From: Azolla caroliniana
Taxonomy: Eukaryota > Polypodiophyta
Assembly (NCBI GenBank): GCA_043228905.1
Contig: JBHGNT010000005.1
Span: forward strand, 19,778,001 to 19,842,000
Length of the DNA: 64,000 bases
Direction: 5' to 3'
Both the position numbers and the translations under genes were made by a program. Below are positions 34,852-44,085 of the stretch, in pieces. The notes beneath the pieces are model-generated. The model saw only the letters and a list, made by a program, of their open reading frames with translations, ran no database searches and had not been told where the DNA came from. The stretch's first letter is position 1, and each line of letters begins with the position of its first letter.

Positions 34852-35588
34852 TATCATGAATACATGAACATCATAGCTTCACCTGGGCTTGCACCCAAGA
34901 CCAAGACCTTGTAATTGTTATGGAATGGGAAGGCAAGAGTGGTTGCAATGCAACGAAAGGTGAACGTATGTGTGTGTGTGTAACAGTAGAGAGAGACAGA
35001 GAGACAGAGAGACAAAGATTAACGAAAGTGTATATGATATTAACGTAATGAAATACATCCAACGGTTACTAAGTTACAATTAGTTGGTTTATATACCAAC
35101 TAAGCTAGGGCAAGCACACTTTCTACTATTTACAAAACTAGCTTGCAGTGTCCATGAGCTACTGTGAAACCTATCTATGGGAAGTTAAGTTCGATTCTCA
35201 ACAGTAATACATAATCAAGAACCTAACCATTAAGATAGCCTATGATCATATGAGATGATAAAAGATACTTCTTGTAATACACTTACTATTGTAAATACTC
35301 TGGAACATTCTAGAATACTTGGAACATCTTAGAATATTCTAGGTCTAGAACATTCTAGAACCATTATAGAAATCTTTAGGCTATTCTATAGGAGCCTATA
35401 AATATAGACATACAATTCTTCTCAAACCAATTTGAATCAACACCTGTCTTAAGCTCTCACCACCTATCTTGTATCCATTCTCATTCTATCTTAATACATT
35501 CATTCTTCTCTTATCACTTCATTCATCTCTTCTTGTGATCTCTTCACATCATTCTTCCGCCACTCTATATTTTCTCTTGGTTCTGACA
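34852..35588 (+). repeat. 3' LTR of gypsy element I
   Basis: Begins TATCATGAATAC right after the polypurine tract (a canonical TG start with one G-to-A change) and ends TTCTGACA at 35588. It contains a TATA box CCTATAAATATAG near 35395 and many TCTAGAA(C) repeats near 35305-35365. About 737 bp. Confidence 0.6.
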
Positions 35589-36000
35589 CTTAACGGTTTA
35601 AACTGTTCAGTTCGGTTCGGTTCGGTTTCAATAGTTAGAAACCGCGGTTTAACAGGTTTTTTTACTTTTAATTCAAAAAATTATTTTGAAACAATCTTTT
35701 CATTTTTAGGCCTTATTCTCACGTTTTAGGAAAATCTTTAAAATTCTGAAATTTTAAAATAATGAAATATTGTAATTCTAGAAATTTTAAATTTTAAAAA
35801 TTGAATTTTGACCTAACTTAAAAACCGAAACCACAGCTTTTACAGTTTTTTGGTTGAACGGTTTCGGGGTTCAGTTCGGTTCAATTCAGGTTTCAATTTT
35901 GTTAAACGGTTCAGTTTGGACCCTCTCTAACCGAACCGAACCATTGCCGATTGTTACCAATAAGCAAAATAAACCCTCTTCTCAATAAGAGAGGAAAAGA

Positions 36001-36060
36001 GATTTGAACCTTGCACCTATTAAGCTGAAGGAATAACTCTAACCATTGCTTTTAGTTATT
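36001..36060 (-). repeat. tRNA-derived SINE head, minus strand
   Basis: Minus strand: GGTGCAAGGTTCAAATC (B-box region, 36001-36017) with a weak A box near 36035-36053. The GGTGCAAGGTTC core matches the copies at 5051 and 50889. Confidence 0.4.
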
Positions 36061-36084
36061 AAGTACTTTATTTATTGTTCTAAA

Positions 36085-36160
36085 ATAGTTGGGTAGTTGG
36101 GCGACCTACAACAGTTAGGGTTGGGCAACTACTGACAAGGTTAGGCGACCTCTAACAGAT
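36085..36160. repeat. GTTGGGCGACC repeats
   Basis: Three to four spaced copies of GTTGGGCGACC or GTTAGGCGACC. They are the reverse complement of the array at 24945-25215 and border the foldback element on its left. Confidence 0.55.
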
Positions 36161-36613
36161 TTTTTTTTTCACGCGTTTCTTTCTTATCTAAATCGAATGG
36201 TGCAGATCGCACACGCCTTTTCCTCTGGGCGACCGGCACTGTCCGTGGCCGCGATTCCCTCACTAGTCCTATTTATGATTTGTTGCATAGTAGACGTGCG
36301 TGCGTGCGTGTGTGTGTGTGTGCGTGCGCACGCGCGTCTAATGTATGTATCATATTATGAACCATACATACCATACGTGCATTCACATTCGAGATTGTTT
36401 CGATCATTCGAGTATGGTAAACACCCTCGAAGTATGGTAAATACCATACTTTTGTATTCATCATTTATTATAAGGTAATTTTTTTTAAAGGTAAGAAATT
36501 TAAGGTAAAAACTTACAAGCGTAAAAAAAAAACATAAGAATGTTTTGATAACATACGCATTCATATGAAAACGAATGCATTCGAGTATATTACATACTAT
36601 GGTATGTATGATG

Positions 36614-36651
<38 letters not shown>

Positions 36652-36792
36652 TGCGCGCGTGCGACGTGTCTAACTACTACCAAATAATTATGAGGGCAAG
36701 TGAGGGAATCGCGGAGAGGGACGGTGCAGGTCGCTAGATGAGGGCGCGTGTGATCTACACCATCCAATGTGGATGAAGAAAAAGCGCGAAAA
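36160..36792. mobile_element. Foldback element with long inverted repeats
   Basis: The left arm (about 36165-36300) and the right arm (about 36655-36792) are imperfect reverse complements for more than 100 bp. Paired segments include GGTGCAGATCGCACACGCC with GGCGCGTGTGATCTACACC, and GCGATTCCCTCACT with AGTGAGGGAATCGC. Each arm carries a (TG)n/(GC)n microsatellite on its inner side, and the centre also shows paired segments (CATTCGAGTAT). It has no coding capacity, so it is read as a non-autonomous DNA transposon of foldback or Mutator-derived type. Confidence 0.75.
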
Positions 36793-36830
36793 AGTGCGCC
36801 ATAAGAAGTTCTCTTTTTGGGGAGCCCGAC

Positions 36831-36860
36831 TCTGTGAAAAGGAGCCCAACTCATTAGTTT
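36831..36860 (+). repeat. GGAGCCCGACT motif pair
   Basis: GGAGCCCGAC (36831-36840) and GGAGCCCAAC (36841-36850) directly repeated, followed by TCATTA. Same motif as the arrays at 40051-40190 and, inverted, 43636-43842. Confidence 0.6.
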
Positions 36861-38440
36861 GTGATGAGTATAAAAACCCATATACCTGTCATTTTTTCCT
36901 GTTTTCAAACAGGAAGCTAGAGGTTTAGGGTTTAGGCATCTTCAGCGAGGCGCATCACCTAATGTCCTGCTGTCCGCGAGCACCTGTTGTCCTACTGTCC
37001 AAAGGTATGTATCACTAGACTTTGTGGAGGTTATACCTTCGAGTTTTGTGTTTGAAATCATATTTTCCTCGTAACTGGACTCCATATTATTATTGACCTC
37101 CACTACATGTTAGAGTAAAAATCTTGATAAGATAATATGGAATCATATTTAGAATCTTGAAAGCTTAGACCATCCGTATCTTACACTCGATCTAGTTGCG
37201 TGGAATCAAACCTCAAATTGGCTCTACACAACGACCTTTCACATTTGCAGTTTCTGCAAATATTTGCATCAAAATGTGCAAGTTATAGTGCCACATTAAA
37301 TACTCAAAATGTTTGCATTCATGGGCCCTTGATAAGGATATGGGCTTTGAGTTCAGGGAATTATCATTAAATATTATCATTATTCATTTCAAAAGAAAAA
37401 AAATATACAACATTTCTTGTATATTTCTTTTCTTTAGAACATATGTTTTATCACAAAAACAACACATCGAACATAACATGTTCTGCAATCCTACCACGAC
37501 AACGATGGATATTGTTCATTGCTTTCTAGTCAAGCTCTGTTGAGAGTGTCATATTTGTGTCATTGATTTAGCAAAATTTGATTTTTTTTCTCATTTTCAA
37601 AGAACCAAAAAATATGCATTTCTTGTCAATATGTATGACAACATAAGCATTTTATCTTTATCCTTGTTTCTTTCTTTATCTAGTTTCATAAGCAACAACA
37701 AAAAATAGTCAAATAAAAAAACAAAAACCATAATTAAAGTCTCATAATTGGTAATGAAGATGGTGATGAAAGCATGTGAACCTAAAATAATAGCAGAAAG
37801 CCTAAAAATTCTGCGTATAAGTTTACTTAACTTAGTAACAAAACAGAAGTTTAGTAAAAGAAAAGGAGAACCAACAATAAGATACAATGAAAAGAACATG
37901 TGACATTAATCATACTAGTAAACATATAGTTAAAGATAAGAAACAGGGGACATGTATGAAAGCATTGTTTGTATGAATTAGTATGGAAAATAAGTGTAGT
38001 TACAGTGAGTATATAAATAAATTCATATTGTAGACAATAACAAAAAAAACAGGAGATGCATAGAATATAGAGAAACATAGATTGAGGTGCATTCCTTCAA
38101 ATCATGAAAGGAAGCGTAGACACATGAAAAGGGACATAGCTAGAAACTTTATTGATAGACAGATAGATAGATCTAAATTAGATTAACAGAAAACAAAGTA
38201 AGAAGAAAAAAGACTTGAACCTTCAATCATGTACTGATTGGGTGGGTTGCACAAATTGGTGGTTTTTGAAGATGGCATGTGTTTTGTACAGATGGTTAGT
38301 CGGTCCAAGACCTTCATAGACTTTGATGCGGATTGGGGTGAAACAATACCCTATGAAGGGAGATATGGCCTGAATCATTTCTCAACTATATATTGTGTAT
38401 AAATAGTGATGTTTGTGTGTTAACTTGAATGATGGTATAG
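36861..38440. other. Intergenic with a possible promoter
   Basis: AT-rich. A TATA-like GTATAAAAACCC near 36869 followed by a telo-box-like TTTAGGGTTTAGG near 36924 could mark a transcription start, but no convincing coding frame follows. Otherwise nothing is recognised. Confidence 0.3.
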
Positions 38441-38483
38441 GGTTTTTGTAAGAAAGGGTGCTAGGTGCCTCAAATCCAACGAT

Positions 38484-39568
38484 ATGGATGTTGAAAACAT
38501 CATTATTGAAGACTCGAACATGGATACGAACCCCATACATGACGTGGGGCCAGGTGTTGAAGATATCAAACTAAATGGTGATTTGATGTACATTCTTGTA
38601 ATCATTATTGAAGTAAGTATATGTTGGGTTTTTCTAATGCAAATGTCACACCATTGTTGTAGTGGACCCTATGTCCCTCTTCAAGTGTGGAAGAGACTCG
38701 ACAAGTATCAAATGTCGCACATGTATCGTTGGAGATTCATGTAGAAAAGAGGTACGATGGTTTCGCAAAAAAGCTGACATGGAGGCTCACTTACAGAAGG
38801 CACATGGGGGGCACATGGCATCCGTGTAATACTGCCTCGGGGGCTAAAGATAGAAGAAGAAGAGCAAGCGACCTCTATGAGGAGCACAACCACGTCATTC
38901 TTCAGCCACTATGAAAGACAACGATCAATAAAGCATAAAGTGCAACAGATCACGCCAATCACACATGAGGAAGTTGAGGACAAGAAAGAAAGAAAGAAAG
39001 ATATATATGAATTGGAAAAGAGTGATTAAGATCGTCAAAGCCACTCCGGACGCACTTCGAACATCCAAGGAGGCTGATTTCATTGCCCAATTCATCAGCC
39101 AAAAGATGGCCAAGTATGACAGGGGGAAGGAGCATAGGATGACAAAATTGAAGTTGAAGATTGCGGCTGCGTCTGAAGCTTATGTGAGTATGGTTTATGA
39201 TTATGCATGCATCTTATGTGAGTCTAAATCTAGTGTGTGAATGATTATGTGTGAATCTTATGTATGAATTTCAGTGTAAGAATCATGGGCTTCCCATGCT
39301 AGAAGATGAGGCACATGTTGAGATCGATGGTGGTCAAGCAAGACCAACTGTTAGAATCGACAACCAAGGAGGCCTAAAATCCAAATCCGCAAGAAAAAAG
39401 TGGACCCTAGTAAATTTTCATTCATTACATCATCTGACACAGATGAGAGTGTGGACATTGGGATTGTCTTTGTTGGTCCTAGGACAATCACGAAAACATG
39501 GGATAACACAACAAGAAATAAGTTCACTAGGTATGTCGTTATGGTGGGGGCATGAGATCAATAGTTAA
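38484..39568 (+). pseudogene. Broken frames of unknown, probably element-encoded protein
   Basis: Short open frames with ordinary amino-acid composition: an acidic start (MDVENIIIEDSNMDTNPIHD), then RYDGFAKKLTWRLTYRRHMGG, then a basic alpha-helical segment (RKKERKIYMNWKRVIKI, TSKEADFIAQFISQKMAKYD). They lie in different frames between the GGAGCCCGACT motifs at 36831 and 40051. I do not recognise them. They may be a degenerate second gene of the same DNA transposon, or an exon-split gene. Confidence 0.3.
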
Positions 39569-39659
39569 CTTCATGCTTTTTTTGTAGTTACTAATCTGGC
39601 CTAATAAACAGGTTTCAGATGGCTTACCGACGACTAGATCTAGCGGTCTTTTTTACAGA

Positions 39660-40045
39660 GGTAGAACTATGACTCAATGTGGACTCTATCTTAATCTCAT
39701 TTTGTAATATCAAATCAATATTTGAATCTCATTTTGGTTGTATATGACTCAATTTGATGAACATTCTGGTTGTGAGTCTTATTATTTGAATCTCATTCTG
39801 GTTGTATATGACTCAATTTGAATCTCATTCTGGTTAGTGTGTGACTCAATGTGAATCTTATTCAAAAACAATGTACAATAATGCAATACTAGTCAATAAT
39901 GGAAAAGGTAGACAAAGCAATGTACAATAATGCAATACTAGTCAATAATGGAAAAGGTAGACAAAGCAATGTACAATAATGCAATACTAGACAATGCAAT
40001 ACTAGTCAATAATGGAGAAGGTAGACAAAGCAATGTACAACAATG
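39660..40045. repeat. Two adjacent tandem repeats
   Basis: 39660-39865: diverged units of TTTGAATCTCATTCTGGTTG plus TATATGACTCAA. 39868-40045: about 3.5 copies of a 51-bp unit (GCAATGTACAATAATGCAATACTAGTCAATAATGG...AAGGTAGACAAA), the third with a partial internal duplication. Confidence 0.85.
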
Positions 40046-40050
40046 TTATA

Positions 40051-40195
40051 GGAGGGAGCCCGAATGATTAACAAGAAGCCCAACTAATTAATGAGGAGCC
40101 CGACTGATTAACGAGGAGCCCGACTCGTTACAAAAGAGGGAGCCCGACTGATTAATGAGGAGCCCAACTCATTAATAGTCAAGTGCCCAACTACG
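40051..40195 (+). repeat. Tandem array of GAGGAGCCCGACTGATTAA (20-bp units)
   Basis: About seven units with core GGAGCCCGACT or GGAGCCCAACT followed by GATTAA/CATTAA, at about 40055, 40075, 40095, 40115, 40139, 40159 and 40182. The reverse-complement motif is clustered at 43636-43842 on the far side of the transposase pseudogene, an arrangement like subterminal transposase-binding repeats. Confidence 0.8.
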
Positions 40196-40521
40196 TGTAA
40201 TGATGGCGTTTCAACTATCACACTAACGACTATACTAAATTGATTCGCCAAATTCAGTAGCATGCACTAAGAGGTAGACTCATTCACTAAGGGTTGAACT
40301 CATTCCCTTCCTTAACAGTCTATTAATCACTCGCACTCATTTCATTCACCCGCATTCTCGATCGTTCACTAATAGCCCTGAACATTCTCGAACTAAATCA
40401 TTGAAGAAGACCTGAAATAATCCACTCCATTCATGTGAATTATTTGAATTCATTCGCATAATCTCTCACATTCACTTCATTCACCTCAATCACTGGCATT
40501 CTCAATCATATTGTATTTGCT

Positions 40522-43448
40522 ATGGAGAGCACAATGCATCATGGTGTCTTCACCATGTCGGAAGATGAATTGGAGGATACGTCATTGTCGTAAAATGCAT
40601 CATTAAATGTATTTGAGGATGAATTGGAGATTCCTTTTGGGTCATCAGATTCTGATCGTGAGGATGAGGTGGTCGATCCCTTCATGTATTGTTCCCCCAA
40701 GTCTTTTGCATTTTCAAGAGGTACATATAATTTGATGGTTAAAGATTTATTGGGACAAGTTAAGGTAACATTGGAAGCATTACGTGATGTCGCGAGGGGT
40801 GCACCTCTTTCACTTCATGCATGGAGGCGCATGAAGTGTCGTCTCATACTCGGGAATGAGAGTGAAATTTACCTTAAAGCATCTCCTAATCTTCAAGTAT
40901 TATACGTCGAGAAATGGAGGGAAGTAGTATTAGCGTCACATGGCGACACATCCCATCACACGTTTTCAAAGAATCTTAAAGAGTTAAAGCTAGTTTACGC
41001 GACTGATGTACGTGATTATGGCATCACACTGGAGTACGTAAAAGCACTCATTACAAGTTGTGGTTGCCAAATGGTATCGAAGGTCGACCCGATAGAAGGT
41101 TTGGGATGAAGCATGGCCAAATATAACAAGACTCTACCCATAGAAGTGATCAAGGTAGAAACCCACCAGTTAGATGATGCGCTCACAGATTTGCAAACCA
41201 AGTACCACACACTTTTAAGGAAAGGAGTCAAGAAGGGTATGTGTGTGACTAGGTATAGTTGCCATCGTGCTGGGACATCTCAACTTGAATCTAATTCCAC
41301 TCGACGACGCAGGTGCACACCCCGATGTGGGTGCACATTCCATGTGTACGTTAGAATGAATGACAGTGTTGACAATGAGACACTTACCATTTCAATATAT
41401 GGACATCATAGTGGTCATGTACCATGTAGTAGGTCAGATGTGTACCATTTGCCAATACACCCCAATGTCATAAGTTGTTGCAAAGATGACCTATTTGATG
41501 TTGGGTGTGCAAGGCATGTGGCACAAATGAGCATGCGTAAGGAAGCATATCATAAGTCCAAGGCTAGTCCATTAGAGCTTGTTAGCTATTGGTTCTTTAT
41601 GATACCAAAGGAGGTCCATAACATGGCAAATAGGTTAAAAATCGGGAGTGCCATGACTAAGGTTGATTGGGCTTTGATGATGCAAGATGCCTATGCACTC
41701 CGAGATCTTAGGAAAGTGGCTCATGTTCAACCCTACCTGCCTGGTGAACCAGGGTCTCCCGCCAGACAACCATTTATCTTGATACTTCAATATCAATGGA
41801 TGTTGGAAATGTGTGAGCGGTTGACCCTAAACAACTCTTGGGCAATCGACTTGACATTTAAAACAAACCAATTCGGGCTACCATTATATGCAGTTGTTGC
41901 CCCAACACCATGGGAATTAGGATCCCATTATGGTACATGCTTTGTAGTTCTAATAAGGGGTCAAACCATGAGCAAGTCGCATTAGAAACTTGTTTGAGAG
42001 TCATATTCACAAGGATGCCCACAGTGAGGCCAAATGCGATAGTGATTGATAAATGTTGGACATCATATAATGCCATAACTAATGTGGTTGCAACAGACCG
42101 TCAATCTTGGATTGTTGTAAATGGGGAACAATCGCAAACACATTGTCGACTTTTGTTATGTCAATTTCACGCCAAAAAGTCACGGGTGGACAACTTGTTG
42201 CCAAAAGTAAGTGCAACTGAGAGAAGCCATATTTATCAACGAATGTGCCAACTGATGCAATGCATTACTGAATCCGCATTCAATGCGATGTGTGAGGAGT
42301 TAAAGGTAGAATATGCAGACAAGCCCGGTGTTTGGCAATATATAGAAGGAGGATGATGTGGTTTGACATGTGTGTGGAGGAAACTCTGACCCAAGTTTGG
42401 TAGAATGTTCAACTATGGACACGTTGACACTACCAATATTGTGGAAAGACATTAGCAGTTTATCAAGTATACTGCCTTGAGAGGAAGAACAAACCGATCA
42501 ATTACCGACCTTCTACATGTCTTAATCGGGGACAGTGAAACATGCACTTGCATAGGAGGAACGGTAATAGAGTGGTAGAAGCAACGACAAGAAATATGTG
42601 AGAGTGGTCGGTTTGCACCCCGTGCGAATTGTAGGGATCAAAGGTCCCGACTTAAAGAAGTGGAGAGAATTTTGGAAAGGTATGCCGACAATACTTCCAG
42701 AATGGAAATTGTCGACGAGGCTCGATATTGGTTTAGAATCTTGAGCATGACGACTCCCACTCTATGGTATAATGTCTCGCTCCAATGCTCATATTGTGAT
42801 TGACAAGACATTGCGAGTAAATGTAAGCATTTACTCGGTATCCAAATGATTATTGAGAGGCATATGTCACATTTATGTGGCTTGTTGCCTTTTATAGATC
42901 ACGCGACCCAAATGCGAATGGACCATAATACAGAAATAGAAGAGGAGGCAGAGGTGGAGGTAGAACGAGTCGAGGAGACAAACCCCACAACATCCGAGAT
43001 TGAATCATTCAAGTCCAAAATACAAACGATCGTGAAAGCACTTCAATGTCTCGAGCAAGGGTTACTAACCTTCAATTGTGCAACTATTGTCGAAGGTATA
43101 CAAACATTGGAAGATGTGATTGAGAAGGTGTATCGTGTTGGTGCACCAAAATCAACCAATGAAGAAGATGGCAGATCAATAAGTTGCAACCAACAAGTCG
43201 GTGCCAAAAGAAGTGCAACAATAGACATCTCGCAAGAACTTATTGGCAGTTCCCCAAACACTTCCAAATCTCACTTCGGAAAACTACAAAGAGGTGCAAG
43301 TCGGGCTAGGAGGCGATTGTCAATATGTGACCATGAGAAGGTTCGGTGTTTGCGTTGCTATGGCTTGACCTTGATTTCAAGGGACTCGAATGTTACATGT
43401 TATAAAAATTGTGGTTGCATCTTGCAATCATCCCGACATGAGCCATAA
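40522..43448 (+). pseudogene. Mutator-like (MULE) transposase with SWIM-type finger, decayed
   Basis: From ATG 40522 the frame runs through an acidic N-terminal module (SSDSDREDEVVDPFMYCSP, RGTYNLMVKDLLGQVK, LHAWRRMKCRLIL) also found at 19780-20190. Then come a zinc-finger region (YSCHRAG, CTPRCGCTFHV, HHSGHVPCSR), like the WRKY/GCM1-type finger of such transposases; the catalytic core with WAIDLTFKTN (first Asp, near 41845), VIDKCWTSYNAI (second Asp, near 42044) and CQFHAKK (C(2)H motif, near 42160); a SWIM-like CSYCD...SKCKH near 42790-42830; and a C-terminal tail with an acidic helix and a zinc-ribbon-like cysteine cluster (CLRCYG...CYKNCGC). Stops at 40591-40593, 41107-41109, about 42354 and several to 42804, plus a frameshift near 41900, make it a pseudogene. 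Confidence 0.8.
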
Positions 43449-43635
43449 TCTTAATATGTAACGTGTATATTCATATTTCATTTTAGGGTTGTCAACATTT
43501 GACGTTTTAACATTTTATGTAAGACTTGTTATTTGAATCTTTAGGTTTTTTTTGAGAAATTTTATGATCATTTTCATGGCAAATATGTGTGTTGTACACT
43601 TAACCATTTTTGGGAGTTTTTGATGTTTGTTTTTA

Positions 43636-43850
43636 AGTCGGGCTCCTTCCCTGAGTTGGGTCGGGCTTCTGATTTCTGATGATGACAGAGGTTGTCAGAC
43701 AGCGGGGCTCCTTTTGATAGAGTGAGCGGGGCTCCTTTTGACAGAGTGAGGCTCCTGCTTACATGCTTAGAGAGGCTGTCTGACAGCGGAGTGGGGCTCC
43801 TTCTGACAGAGTCGGGCTCCTGGTGACAAAGGCTGTGAGAGAGTGGGGCT
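43636..43850 (-). repeat. Inverted cluster of GTCGGGCTCC motifs
   Basis: Eight or so copies of GTCGGGCTCC or GTGGGGCTCC with TTTTGACAGAGT between, at about 43637, 43662, 43702, 43727, 43747, 43791, 43811 and 43833. They are reverse complements of GGAGCCCGAC at 36831 and 40055-40182. Confidence 0.75.
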
Positions 43851-43963
43851 CCCGGTGACAGAGCGTGTGTGAGAGTTCCCCTGCTTCTATGTGCAGTGAG
43901 TGAGTGAGTGTTTGTGTATACATACGCTTGCTCTGCAGATCCTGAGCTTCCCATGTCTACACC

Positions 43964-43965
<2 letters not shown>

Positions 43966-44004
<39 letters not shown>

Positions 44005-44020
44005 TGATTGATTGATTCTC
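43966..44020. repeat. (GATT)n microsatellite
   Basis: About twelve GATT units with one break, followed by TTGATTGATTC. It lies just upstream of the PPR start codon, possibly in its promoter or 5'UTR. Confidence 0.9.
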
Positions 44021-44085
44021 AGCTGCAGTTGTGATTGATTGACCCACCCATCTCACAGCTTCCCCATGCTGCCACCGCACTGTAG

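Larger units (their letters stand above)
25320..35588 (+). mobile_element. Ty3/gypsy chromovirus (I), 5'-truncated, split by copia element C
   Basis: Plus-strand gypsy element running RT, RNase H, integrase, chromodomain (25320-27917), then interrupted by copia C (27918-34741), then resuming with the last coding residues, the polypurine tract AAGGGGAGATA (34840-34850) and a 3' LTR (34852-35588). Gag, protease and the 5' LTR are missing. The pol frame reads across the insertion: the left side ends TWEPVNN and the right side continues NAQALVDDFHRHY, a usual chromovirus ending. Confidence 0.88.

Noticed and set aside
39868-40045. CRISPR-like or centromeric satellite
   Set aside because: A 51-bp tandem repeat with only 3-4 copies; no spacers and far too short for a satellite array.
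43574-44080. 168-codon minus-strand frame
   Set aside because: Encoded by the GGCTCC array and (GATT)n repeat; composition only (repeated INQS).
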